A DNA stretch of 64,000 nucleotides from NCBI GenBank assembly GCA_016649715.1, contig JAENXC010000010.1, positions 1 to 64,000 of the forward strand, written 5' to 3'. Of the stretch, positions 9,282 through 17,542 are shown piece by piece. A model generated the notes under the pieces. It did not search any database. It was not told the origin of the DNA and was given only the letters and a program-made list of their open reading frames with translations. Each line of letters begins with the position of its first letter. Positions within the stretch are counted from its first letter, which is position 1. This DNA comes from Flavobacteriaceae bacterium. Its GTDB lineage: Bacteria; Bacteroidota; Bacteroidia; Flavobacteriales; Flavobacteriaceae. The position numbers and the translations under genes are program-made.

Positions 9282-10232
9282 ATGTCCAAGGGATTTTTCA
9301 AAAACAGTAAAAACACAAAAGTGAAACGCTTTTTGTTTTTTCTCTTGCTCGCCACAATTTTTTGGGTTTTAGCCAAGTTCAGCAGAGAGTTTACTGCTGC
9401 AATGACTGCAAAGATCAATTATGTAAATATTCCCGAAACCGCTGCCCTGTCTGAAAATAACACCCGAAGTATAACTTTTGACCTTACCGCAAACGGTTTT
9501 GAAATACTCTTCTATAAGTTTAAAAAACCTACAATCGCTGTTCCGGTAGGGAAATATTATTCTAAGGAGAAGGGTGGTTTTAAAATTTCAAGAAGTGAGT
9601 TGCGGAGCATGGTAGCATCTAATTTCAGTCGAAATAAGGATATAAAAAATCTTTCGGTGGATGAATTGAATGTGCGCTTGGACCCCATCATTCTAAAAAA
9701 GGTTAGGGTAAAAGCAAAGGCTACTTTTACATTTAAAGATGGTTTTAAACCAGTTGACAGCATAAAAATTGTTCCCGATTCCGTTACCATTTCTGGTCCC
9801 TCCGGAACTTTGAAGAACATTCATACAATTGAAACCGAATTGCTATCCATTACAGATGTGGAAAAAGATGTTTCTGAAACCGCAAAAATTGAAAGTCCTG
9901 GTAGTGAAATAGTCTCCATTAAACCCAACAAAGTAAAGATAATGCTGGCTGTTGCAGAGTTCTCACAAGGCCAATTCTCTCTACCTGTAGAAGTTATCAA
10001 CCTGCCGCCAGCTGTTGAAATTAAGTTGGTTCCCCAAAAAGTTTTGGTTTCTTTCGATGTTTCCGTAAACGATTTTACCGAAATTTCCAAAGAGAACTTT
10101 CGGTTGGTCTGCGATTATTCCCAAAGAAACAAAGATGAAAGTTTTATGATTCCATTTCTCGAAAAGAAACCGCAAAACATACGCAATGTGCTCTTCGAAC
10201 CAAAAAAAGTCGATTTTTTTGTATTTAAATAA
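9282..10232 (+). CDS. YbbR-like domain protein, membrane-anchored
   Basis: 316 residues with one N-terminal transmembrane helix (about 17-33). The extracytoplasmic part carries repeats of the YbbR fold, with a recognisable PDSVTISGPSGTLKNI strand-turn-strand near 165-180. In Firmicutes YbbR/CdaR proteins regulate the diadenylate cyclase; in Bacteroidota the family is common but its partner is not settled, and no cyclase gene is adjacent here. Its stop codon overlaps the start of coaE by one base (TAATG), so the two are translationally coupled. Confidence 0.82.
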   Translation: MSKGFFKNSKNTKVKRFLFFLLLATIFWVLAKFSREFTAAMTAKINYVNIPETAALSENNTRSITFDLTANGFEILFYKFKKPTIAVPVGKYYSKEKGGFKISRSELRSMVASNFSRNKDIKNLSVDELNVRLDPIILKKVRVKAKATFTFKDGFKPVDSIKIVPDSVTISGPSGTLKNIHTIETELLSITDVEKDVSETAKIESPGSEIVSIKPNKVKIMLAVAEFSQGQFSLPVEVINLPPAVEIKLVPQKVLVSFDVSVNDFTEISKENFRLVCDYSQRNKDESFMIPFLEKKPQNIRNVLFEPKKVDFFVFK

Positions 10233-10840
10233 TGCTTCAATTTCAAAAATCAATAACTAATAAAGTGAAAATAATTGGGTTAACAGGCGGCATTGGGAGC
10301 GGAAAAACCACCGTTGCACGAATGTTTTCAGAATTGGGCGTACCGGTTTATATTGCAGATTTAGAAGCAAAAAAACTTACCGATACCTCAAAGGTAATCC
10401 GCCGTAAACTAATAGCCCTTCTTGGCGAAGAAACTTATAATGGGCCAAAACTTAACCGCAAATTTGTTGCCGATAAAATTTTCAATGATAAAGAACTTTT
10501 AGAAGTCGTGAACGCAATCATCCATCCAAAGGTTGCTGCACATTTCAAAAAATGGGTTGCAAAACAAATTACACCCTATGTTATTAAAGAGGCTGCAATA
10601 CTTTTTGAAAATAGCGGTTATAAAAATTGTGATTTGGTAATTTTAGTCACTGCCCCCAAGCAAGTTCGCCTCGCTCGAGTTATGGCTCGCGACAATGCAT
10701 CAAAAACCGACATAGAAAAACGAATGGACAATCAATGGAGCGATGCGGAAAAGCAAAAGCTGGCAGATTTAATCATTGAAAATTTAGACCTACAAACCAC
10801 CCAGGAAAAAGTGGAGGTGATCCACCAATCCCTAATCTAA
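10232..10840 (+). CDS. coaE: Dephospho-CoA kinase
   Basis: 202 residues, the usual length for CoaE. Walker A is GGIGSGKT at residues 19-26. Conserved features of the family are the DLEAKKLT segment after the P-loop, the IHPKV motif, and the LVILVTAPKQVRLARVMARD stretch. It phosphorylates the 3'-hydroxyl of dephospho-CoA, the last step of CoA synthesis, in the cytoplasm. The ATG overlapping the upstream stop is used here. An in-frame GTG 33 nt downstream would give a start closer to the family norm and cannot be excluded. Confidence 0.95.
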   Translation: MLQFQKSITNKVKIIGLTGGIGSGKTTVARMFSELGVPVYIADLEAKKLTDTSKVIRRKLIALLGEETYNGPKLNRKFVADKIFNDKELLEVVNAIIHPKVAAHFKKWVAKQITPYVIKEAAILFENSGYKNCDLVILVTAPKQVRLARVMARDNASKTDIEKRMDNQWSDAEKQKLADLIIENLDLQTTQEKVEVIHQSLI

Positions 10841-10912
10841 GCACTCATTATTGCTATTCCCACCTTTTGTTAACATTTGGTTAAAGGAGCAAGTGGCTAA
10901 ATGTTAAAATCA

Positions 10913-10920
10913 TACTTTTG
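10913..10920 (+). promoter_or_regulatory. -7 box TACTTTTG four nt before the histidine-kinase ATG
   Basis: Exact TAnnTTTG match, 4 nt before the ATG. No clear TTG lies at the usual distance. It predicts a leaderless transcript for the two-component operon. Confidence 0.5.
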
Positions 10921-10924
10921 ATAT

Positions 10925-12484
10925 ATGAATAAAAAGCTATTCGTATTGCTCATAGCACTCATGAGCCTCTCATTATTGGGGATAGTATTTGTTCAGGGGT
11001 ATTGGATTTCAAATGCGTACCGGACCAAAGCAGATCAGTTTACCATAAACGCAAAACAAGTGCTTTTGTCTGTTGCCAAAGAAATCAAGTTGAAGGAAAC
11101 CGAAGCTTATTATCAACTTTACATTCCATATGTGGATAGTATTAAAGTCCCTGATAACGTAAGTTTTACGGAGTTTGCATATAAATTTCAAAATAAGGCC
11201 ACCAATGAAACCTACATTTTTACCGATGGCCTTTTGGAACAGGATTATAAACTTTCCTCCGGTCTTTTAGATACTGAAACGGATAGTATCCAATTCAAGA
11301 AACTGTCAAACAGAAAGACCAAAACCAAGATTTCTGAAGGCATTGATGGCATTGCAACACCCGAGACCCGAGTTGAATCTTTTACGAGGATGAAAGATTA
11401 TGAACAAAAACAGTTTGAAAGTTTTGTTAGCGACATAACCGCTCTTATGCCAATAAATAAAAGGGTTAACGCAAATGAGATTGCCGAATTGATAGATAAG
11501 GAAATAAAAGAAAGAGGACTAAATTCAAAATTTGAATTTGCAGTTTACAGCAATAACTTGGAAACCAAAGTACGATCAAAAAAATTTAAGTACAATGAAG
11601 CAAACACATATGTGGTGCCACTTTTTGACAGTGAAAATAAAGCAAATTATGAGCTGTATGTAAATTTTTCAGAAAGAGGAAGACTGGTGCTCAACAGTAT
11701 TTTGGGGATGGCCATCCTGTCTTTGGTTTTTACCGCCGTTATTATACTAGCTTATGCAAGCGCTATTTCGCAGATATATAGACAACGCCAAATTTCGCAA
11801 ATAAAAAGTGATTTTATAAACAATATGACCCACGAGTTCAAAACCCCGATTGCTACCATCAATCTTGCATTGGACTCTCTTAAAAACCCAAAGGTTAAAG
11901 ATGATAAGGATTTTTTGGAACGCTATCTGGGAATGATCCGTGAAGAGAACAAACGAATGCACTTTCAAGTGGAAAATGTGCTGCGAATTTCAAAACTCGA
12001 AAAAAACGAATTGGATATTCATAAAGATCGCATCAGTTTGCAAGAAGTTGTTGAAGATGCCATTTCACACGTAAGTTTGATTGTTGAAGATAGTGGCGGC
12101 TATATCAAAACACATTATGGAGCCCTAAAATCTATGGTTTTGGCCAATGAATCGCACCTTAGCGGTGTGATTGTGAACTTGCTGGACAACGCCATAAAAT
12201 ATTCTGAAGACGAACCAAAAATAGACATTTATTCAGAAAATATTAAAAATTTCGTTATCCTGAAAATACGGGATCAGGGAATAGGGATGACCAAACCAGT
12301 TCAAAAAAGAATATTTGAAAAATTTTACCGGGAACATACCGGCGACATACACAACGTAAAAGGCCACGGCCTTGGTCTTGCTTACGTAAAACGCATTTTG
12401 GACGATCACGATGCCGAAATATACGTGGAAAGTGAAAAAGGAAAAGGCAGCACATTTATTATTAAACTACACCTAATATCTTAA
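10925..12484 (+). CDS. Membrane sensor histidine kinase
   Basis: 519 residues. TM helix 1 is at about 5-27 and TM helix 2 at about 258-282, with an extracytoplasmic sensor domain of ~230 residues between them. The HisKA domain carries the phosphoacceptor His303 (THEFKTP). The HATPase domain shows the N box (LLDNAIKYS, about 418-426), the G1 box (DQGIGM), an F box (FEKFYR) and the G2 box (GHGLGLAYVKRI). It autophosphorylates and passes phosphate to the regulator encoded 4 nt downstream. The pair resembles RprX/RprY of Bacteroides; the signal is unknown. Confidence 0.93.
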   Translation: MNKKLFVLLIALMSLSLLGIVFVQGYWISNAYRTKADQFTINAKQVLLSVAKEIKLKETEAYYQLYIPYVDSIKVPDNVSFTEFAYKFQNKATNETYIFTDGLLEQDYKLSSGLLDTETDSIQFKKLSNRKTKTKISEGIDGIATPETRVESFTRMKDYEQKQFESFVSDITALMPINKRVNANEIAELIDKEIKERGLNSKFEFAVYSNNLETKVRSKKFKYNEANTYVVPLFDSENKANYELYVNFSERGRLVLNSILGMAILSLVFTAVIILAYASAISQIYRQRQISQIKSDFINNMTHEFKTPIATINLALDSLKNPKVKDDKDFLERYLGMIREENKRMHFQVENVLRISKLEKNELDIHKDRISLQEVVEDAISHVSLIVEDSGGYIKTHYGALKSMVLANESHLSGVIVNLLDNAIKYSEDEPKIDIYSENIKNFVILKIRDQGIGMTKPVQKRIFEKFYREHTGDIHNVKGHGLGLAYVKRILDDHDAEIYVESEKGKGSTFIIKLHLIS

Positions 12485-12488
12485 AATT

Positions 12489-13205
12489 ATGGAAACAGAA
12501 AACAAAAAGATCCTTCTTGTTGAAGACGACCCCAACTTTGGGACAGTATTGAAAGATTACCTTGCCATGAACGATTATAACGTTACCCACGCAAAAAACG
12601 GAATGGAAGGTTTTGAAAAATTCAAAAAAGACGATTACGATCTATGCATACTCGATGTGATGATGCCCTATAAAGATGGGTTTACCTTGGCGAAGGAAAT
12701 CCGCGAGAAAAATGAAGACGTACCAATCATTTTTCTAACTGCGAAAGCAATGAAAGAAGACGTGCTGAAAGGTTATAAAGTGGGTGCTGACGATTACTTA
12801 AACAAACCTTTTGACAGTGAAGTGCTTTTGATGAAAATAAAAGCCATCATTCAAAGAAAAGCTACAGATTCTATTGCGGACAGTAAACAATTTGAATTTC
12901 AAATGGGCAATTTCTATCTGAATTCCAAACTTCGTTTTTTATCATATAATAAAGAAACACCAATTAAACTTTCACCAAAAGAAAACGAATTGTTACGTCT
13001 TTTGGCGCTCCATAAAAACGACTTAATGCCCCGTGAACTCGCTCTTACCAAAATATGGCGGGACGATAATTACTTTACGTCAAGAAGTATGGACGTTTAC
13101 ATTGCTAAGCTCCGTAAATACTTGAGTTTAGACGATGGCGTGGAAATAGTGAACATTCACGGCGAAGGGTTCCGTTTGGTTGTGAAAAGTGAAGTTGACA
13201 ATTAA
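12489..13205 (+). CDS. OmpR-family response regulator (RprY-like)
   Basis: 238 residues. The receiver domain has the acidic pair ED at about 13-14, phosphoacceptor Asp56 (CILDVMMP) and a Thr/Lys pair (FLTAKA, NKPFD). The C-terminal winged-helix domain contains SPKENELLRLLALHKN and the recognition segment RSMDVYIAKLRKYL. It is a DNA-binding transcription regulator controlled by the kinase encoded just upstream, with which it forms an operon. A bidirectional hairpin terminator follows. Confidence 0.95.
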   Translation: METENKKILLVEDDPNFGTVLKDYLAMNDYNVTHAKNGMEGFEKFKKDDYDLCILDVMMPYKDGFTLAKEIREKNEDVPIIFLTAKAMKEDVLKGYKVGADDYLNKPFDSEVLLMKIKAIIQRKATDSIADSKQFEFQMGNFYLNSKLRFLSYNKETPIKLSPKENELLRLLALHKNDLMPRELALTKIWRDDNYFTSRSMDVYIAKLRKYLSLDDGVEIVNIHGEGFRLVVKSEVDN

Positions 13206-13227
13206 AGTTTGATTAATATAAGTGTAA

Positions 13228-13256
13228 AAAAAAACGCCACTATCGGGCGTTTTTTT
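13228..13256. terminator. Bidirectional terminator between response regulator and miaA
   Basis: 11-bp stem (A-run plus ACGCC / GGCGT plus T-run) with a 7-nt loop, flanked by A and T runs so that it can act on both strands. The right arm and part of the loop lie inside the 3' end of miaA, so the last miaA codons are part of the hairpin. Confidence 0.85.
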
Positions 13257-14157
13257 CTTTTATGAAATTTATAATTGTTGAAGCATCCGTATTATAATCA
13301 AACCAATGAATGGCTTCATTTTTTTTGAACCAAGTATTTTGTCTTTTCGCAAATCTTCGGGTATTTTTCTTTATTTCTGAAATAGCTACTTCTCTTGAAA
13401 TATTTCCGTCGAAATATTCAAAGAGTTCACGGTAGCCAACAGTTTGCAATGCGTTTTTTTCTTTATACTGAAGAAGTTCATTTGCTTCTTCCAACAATCC
13501 AGCTTCAATCATTTGGTCTACACGAAGATTTATGCGTGTGTAAATTGTTTCCCTTTCAGCAGTAAGACCAATGAACAATGTTTCAAAATCTCTTTCGGTA
13601 GCTTCCTTTTTAAGAAAGGAAGAATACGGTTTTCCAGTTGCGCGATAAATCTCTAACGCTCGGACCAATCTGTGCGGATTGTGAATATCAACTTTTTCGT
13701 AATAAGGGGCATCGACTGTTTTTAATTCATTTTGAAGAAATTCGATTCCCTTTTTATCCAATTCAGAATTTAATTGTTCCCGAATTTCGGAAGGCACTTC
13801 GGGAAAAGTATCCAAGCCCTTCACCACGGCATCAACATATAGCCCAGAGCCGCCAACCATAACTACCAAATTATTTTTATTAAAAAGAATCTCCAATAAT
13901 GCTAGTGCATCTCTTTCAAAATCGCCCACAGAATACGTGTCAAAAATGCTGATGTTTTGAATGAAATGATGCGGAACTTCAGTCAATTCCTCTTCCGAAG
14001 GAACGGCGGTGCCAATGCTCATTTCTTTGTAAAACTGTCGGGAATCTGCCGAAATTATTTCCGTGGAAAAAGCTTTTGCGAGTTTTATAGCCAATGAAGA
14101 TTTGCCAATAGCCGTTGGCCCCACGACACAAATAAGCAATGGCTTCGCTGAATCCAT
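13240..14157 (-). CDS. miaA: tRNA dimethylallyltransferase
   Basis: 305 residues from ATG (MDSAKPLLICVV). Walker A GPTAIGKSS is at about 11-19, followed by SADSRQFYKEM and the GGSGLYVDAVVKGL motif, all diagnostic of MiaA. A C-terminal KRQNTWFKK segment binds tRNA. It prenylates A37 of tRNAs that read UNN codons. I chose this start, rather than the longer in-frame one at 14199, because its ATG overlaps the upstream channel gene's stop by one base (TGATG) and fits the family length. Last gene of a minus-strand operon. Confidence 0.95.
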   Translation of the reverse strand: MDSAKPLLICVVGPTAIGKSSLAIKLAKAFSTEIISADSRQFYKEMSIGTAVPSEEELTEVPHHFIQNISIFDTYSVGDFERDALALLEILFNKNNLVVMVGGSGLYVDAVVKGLDTFPEVPSEIREQLNSELDKKGIEFLQNELKTVDAPYYEKVDIHNPHRLVRALEIYRATGKPYSSFLKKEATERDFETLFIGLTAERETIYTRINLRVDQMIEAGLLEEANELLQYKEKNALQTVGYRELFEYFDGNISREVAISEIKKNTRRFAKRQNTWFKKNEAIHWFDYNTDASTIINFIKEKNAR

Positions 14158-15005
14158 CAGGCTTCGGGATTGTTTTCTGGGTGCAGCTCTTCCCCGCATT
14201 TATGGCAGAATTTGGCATCGTCCCTATGCTTTTGTTCGCCGCAGTTGCGACACGATTGGCTATTGACGTGCACATAATCCTCACTGTCCTTCCTCACGTA
14301 TTGTGCGCTAATAATACCAGTGGGCACTGCAATAACGCCATACCCAAGAATCATAATAAGGGTGGCCAAAAACTGACCGGCAGGAGTGACTGGCGCAATA
14401 TCGCCAAACCCAACCGTAGTCAGCGTAACGATGCACCAATAAACGTTGACAGGAATACTTTTAAAACCACTTTCTTCACCTTCAATGAGGTACATGAGCG
14501 TTCCAGCAATGATGGCGACGATGAGCACGGCAAAAATGAAGATGAAGATTTTAGCCCTGCTTTCCATGAGCGCTTTTCTCAGTTTGTTGCCTTCACCAAC
14601 ATACCGTGTTATCTTTAAAATCCTGAAAACACGCAGTAGTCGCAGTGCTCGCACCGTGAGTAAATAATTGCTTCCCACAAGAATAAAGGAGAGATACAGC
14701 GGAATGGTTGAAAGCAGATCGATAATTCCATAAAAACTGAAAATGTAGTTTTTCGGTTTCTTTACTGTAATAATTCGGGCTATATATTCAATTGTGAAAA
14801 AAATGGTTATTATCCATTCAATTACATAAAACAAACCGTGGTATTCTGTATCAATGGACCGCACACTCTCCAGCATGACGATCACAACGCTAAGCAGGAT
14901 CAGGATAAGCAAGATAATGTCAAAAAGCCTACCCATGGGCGTATCCGCTTCATAGATTATTTCGTGAAGTCGAAAACGCCAGGATTTTTTATTGGTTGGT
15001 TTCAA
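14157..15005 (-). CDS. Voltage-gated K+ channel with C-terminal zinc ribbon
   Basis: 282 residues. It has six transmembrane segments, including an S4 voltage sensor with arginines at 119, 122, 125 and 128 (VRALRLLRVFRIL). The pore loop carries the selectivity filter TVGFGD at 197-202. Two CxxC pairs (252/255 and 267/270) form a predicted zinc ribbon after the pore, a less usual cytoplasmic tail. The start is TTG (LKPTNKKSW...LHEIIYEADTP), supported because the LHEII-EADTP segment is the normal N-terminus of this channel family; no ATG lies nearby. It conducts K+ across the inner membrane. Coupled to miaA by a one-base overlap. Confidence 0.92.
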   Translation of the reverse strand: MKPTNKKSWRFRLHEIIYEADTPMGRLFDIILLILILLSVVIVMLESVRSIDTEYHGLFYVIEWIITIFFTIEYIARIITVKKPKNYIFSFYGIIDLLSTIPLYLSFILVGSNYLLTVRALRLLRVFRILKITRYVGEGNKLRKALMESRAKIFIFIFAVLIVAIIAGTLMYLIEGEESGFKSIPVNVYWCIVTLTTVGFGDIAPVTPAGQFLATLIMILGYGVIAVPTGIISAQYVRKDSEDYVHVNSQSCRNCGEQKHRDDAKFCHKCGEELHPENNPEA

Positions 15006-15043
15006 TGTGAATTTTTTGAAAGTCTAAAATACGCAACTTTAAC

Positions 15044-16423
15044 TTAATTGACCGTATTGGTTGAAAGGTTTACCGTTTTTAGCACTTTGTTTTTCCGAAG
15101 GTAATTTTGGATTATATGCTGCGCATCCCGGTTGTTCTGCATTGGGCTGATGATCGATTTCAGGATTGCGGGATTGTTGATTTGAAAATTTAAGTTGTAA
15201 AAACCGTAGCCTTTATAAACCCCGTTTTCAATCAAAACCACGGAACGTTCCTCAATTTCCCTGCCTCTGTCTATGATTAACATGTTTTGATTTTCGTAAC
15301 TGCACTTTTCCAAAAATGCTTTTACGCGGTTGTTATATTCGGCAACTGGCTCCTTATTCACACAAGCGCCATAGCATTCTTTTATTGTATAATTGAAACA
15401 TTGTTTTGTAGTTTCGTAAAGCCCCGTGAGCTTTTGGCATAACTGGTTTTCCTCCGTTATTTTGAAAAGGGAAGACTTTGCCTGTTGATAATTGCTGAAA
15501 GTGGTAATTGCTTTTTTTCTGCCGTCGGCCTTTTCAATACATAGGTTTATGTAACCGTTTTCATCCACAAATGAAGAAAGTTGGTGGGTAAACAAGGTGC
15601 GCCGAAGGGCTCTGTTGAACAATGGTTTGTTGTGTTTTATTTCTTCCGATTCCTTTAAAAGTGCAATAAGTTCGTTCCCGGTTTTTTCAAAAGTTACAGA
15701 TTTTACCTCCAGCTGAATTTTTTTCGATTTACGGTTATCACTGGTGAAATGCTGTGTCAATCTTTTTTTGATGTTCCTGCTTTTGCCGATGTAGATTATG
15801 TTTCCAGCTTCATTGCGCATGTAATAAACGCCTGTTTCCGATGGAGCATTTTGAATAATATCCAACAGTTTTGGCTCCAATTGCCGTTTCGGATCTTTCC
15901 GAAGCGTTTCGGTTATAATCTCTTTTGAAGTGTCTTTGGCTAGCAACATTTTGAAAAGCGCCACGGTTGCCTTCGCATCGCCCTGCGCGCGGTGGCGGTC
16001 GGTTAGCGGAATTCCCAAGGAACGAACTAATTTCCCTAAACTGTACGAAGGCATGTCTGGAATTAATTTCTTCGCAAGCTCCACCGTGCAAAGGGTTTCT
16101 TTTTCAAAATGATACCCCAAACGGTCAAATTCAGTGGTGAGTATTCTGTTGTCAAAAAGGGCATTGTGGGCAACCATAATGCAACCGTCGGTAATTTCAA
16201 TGATGCGTTTGGCCACTTCATAAAACTTGGGCGCATGCCGAAGCATTTCGTTGTTGATTCCGGTCAAATTCACTACGAAGGGTTGAATGGGCTTCTCAGG
16301 ATTTACGAGACTTGAGAACTGGTCCACAACTTTATGGCCATCAAATTTGTAGATTGCAATTTCGGTTATCCCTTCCTCATTGTATTTTCCGCCCGTGGTT
16401 TCTATGTCTAAAATTGCGTACAC
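15044..16423 (-). CDS. DEDD 3'-5' exonuclease fused to GIY-YIG nuclease
   Basis: 459 residues. The N-terminal RNase T/PolC-epsilon type exonuclease has Exo I (DIETTG; D6, E8), Exo II (AHNALFDNRIL; D91) and Exo III (HRAQGDA, H144 and D149). A GIY-YIG domain follows (GVYYM 198-202, YIG 211-213, R217), like the N-terminal nuclease of UvrC and Cho. Annotated genomes often call such proteins a PolIII epsilon subunit. The fusion suggests DNA repair, incising and then resecting DNA, rather than replicative proofreading; this is inference. It lies 38 nt upstream of the K+ channel gene. Confidence 0.9.
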   Translation of the reverse strand: MYAILDIETTGGKYNEEGITEIAIYKFDGHKVVDQFSSLVNPEKPIQPFVVNLTGINNEMLRHAPKFYEVAKRIIEITDGCIMVAHNALFDNRILTTEFDRLGYHFEKETLCTVELAKKLIPDMPSYSLGKLVRSLGIPLTDRHRAQGDAKATVALFKMLLAKDTSKEIITETLRKDPKRQLEPKLLDIIQNAPSETGVYYMRNEAGNIIYIGKSRNIKKRLTQHFTSDNRKSKKIQLEVKSVTFEKTGNELIALLKESEEIKHNKPLFNRALRRTLFTHQLSSFVDENGYINLCIEKADGRKKAITTFSNYQQAKSSLFKITEENQLCQKLTGLYETTKQCFNYTIKECYGACVNKEPVAEYNNRVKAFLEKCSYENQNMLIIDRGREIEERSVVLIENGVYKGYGFYNLNFQINNPAILKSIISPMQNNRDAQHIIQNYLRKNKVLKTVNLSTNTVN

Positions 16424-16447
16424 GCTTAAAAGTTATTGGGTTATTTG

Positions 16448-16750
16448 TTAATAGTTATTTTTTCTTTCTGGTTCAATCGCCCATAGATAAACTAATGTTG
16501 TTATTGGTTGCATACAGAAAATCATTAAAATAGTCCAAGTCCATTTTGTATTCTTTGTCTTCATATTATCTTTCCATAATTTGATGAGAATATATATTAA
16601 TCCAAGCAAATACACTATTTGAAGAACTATTAATACATTAAAAATTAAATTGTATTGCTCGCCATCTAAGTCGGAAAAAAAGTTATATGGGATAATTATG
16701 AGTATCAATATTGATGGAATACTCAAAAAAATTTTAAATTTTTTCGTCAT
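16448..16750 (-). CDS. Small membrane protein of unknown function
   Basis: 100 residues with a basic N-terminus (MTKKFK) and three likely transmembrane helices, at about 8-25, 38-60 and 70-90. No family recognised. The sequence is AT-rich and the gene sits between yggS and the exonuclease gene on the same strand. A short run of GTTATTT-type heptads (16440-16460) lies around its stop codon. It could be a later arrival in an otherwise conserved gene order. Confidence 0.6.
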   Translation of the reverse strand: MTKKFKIFLSIPSILILIIIPYNFFSDLDGEQYNLIFNVLIVLQIVYLLGLIYILIKLWKDNMKTKNTKWTWTILMIFCMQPITTLVYLWAIEPERKNNY

Positions 16751-16803
16751 TTAAATTTCTAAATTTTAGTATAGTTCAATTATTACTGCAAACTGATTTA
16801 CGA

Positions 16804-17481
16804 TTACTGATAATTCCGTTCTCCGAAAATCGCACTGCCTACACGGACCATATTACTTCCGTTAGCTATAGCTATCCTGTAATCGCCGCTCATTCCCATA
16901 CTGAGAACTTTGAAGCTGTCACCCTGAGCGCAGTCGAAGGGTTGAACTTTGAATCTATCAAATATCTTTTTCAATTTCTGAAATTCTTCGGAAACCTGTT
17001 TTTCATCATCGGTAAACGTTGCCATTCCCATCAAGCCCACAATCTTAACGTTTTTAAGTTTTTTTATTTCTTCCGAAGAAAGAAGTTCTGCTGCATCTGC
17101 TTCGTCCAGCCCGAATTTACTGTCTTCTTCCGCTATTTTTATTTGAAGCAAACACTCAATGGTCCGTTCGTTCTTTTCGGCTTCTTTGTTTATTTCCTTT
17201 AAAAGTTTCAAACTATCTACGGCGTGCACCATATTTACGAATGGCGCCATATATTTCACTTTGTTGCGCTGCACGTGGCCAATCATGTGCCATTGCACGT
17301 CCTTAGGCATTTCCTGCCATTTGGACTCCATTTCCTGGATTTTGTTTTCACCAAAAATACGTTGCCCTGCATCATAAGCTTCCATCAAATCGCTAATGGG
17401 TTTGGTTTTGGAAACCGCAACCAACATAACGTCTTCGGGCAGTTCGGCTTTAAATTTTTTTAAATTTTCTGAAATACTCAT
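16804..17481 (-). CDS. yggS: YggS-family PLP-binding protein with in-frame repeat insertion
   Basis: 225 residues, single-domain alanine-racemase-like TIM barrel. The PLP lysine is K25 (VAVSKTKP), and family motifs GENKIQE, WHMIGHVQRNK and LSMGMSGDY are present. YggS/PLPBP proteins act in PLP homeostasis and have no known catalytic activity. Around residues 178-192 the protein carries 13 extra residues including PFDCAQGD. They are encoded by a 39-bp gain in which a palindromic repeat lies between two copies of GAACTTTGAA. Without it the sequence would read RFKVLSMGMSGD, as expected for the family. The frame stays open, so the protein may be functional. Confidence 0.92.
   Translation of the reverse strand: MSISENLKKFKAELPEDVMLVAVSKTKPISDLMEAYDAGQRIFGENKIQEMESKWQEMPKDVQWHMIGHVQRNKVKYMAPFVNMVHAVDSLKLLKEINKEAEKNERTIECLLQIKIAEEDSKFGLDEADAAELLSSEEIKKLKNVKIVGLMGMATFTDDEKQVSEEFQKLKKIFDRFKVQPFDCAQGDSFKVLSMGMSGDYRIAIANGSNMVRVGSAIFGERNYQ
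16905..16953. repeat. Short palindromic element inserted in yggS with 10-bp direct repeats
   Basis: Core GTCACCCTGAGCGCAGTCGA (16918-16937, then AGGG) is flanked by GAACTTTGAA at 16905-16914 and again at 16944-16953. The arms ACCCT/AGGGT can pair. The same core is at 48124-48147, and variants are at 32950-32974 and 33738-33760. Confidence 0.85.
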
Positions 17482-17542
17482 CTCTTTTCTTTTCTCTTTT
17501 CTTTTTTCTTTCTTCTATCTTCTTTCCTCTTTCAACTATCTT
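17482..17542. repeat. Heptad array, CTTTCTT type
   Basis: From 17494, seven units of 7 bp follow in register, all beginning CT and mostly matching CTnTCnT, ending at the DUF1015 stop codon. Before them, CTCTTTT at 17482 is followed by a 5-nt unit. The array fills nearly the whole gap between yggS and the DUF1015 gene. Confidence 0.8.

Noticed and set aside
14139-14618. 159-residue frame antisense to the K+ channel gene
   Set aside because: Shadow of a strongly conserved gene on the other strand; no start signals or family pattern.
16905-16953. Frameshift or pseudogene in yggS
   Set aside because: The gain is 39 bp, the frame stays open, and all conserved motifs remain on both sides.
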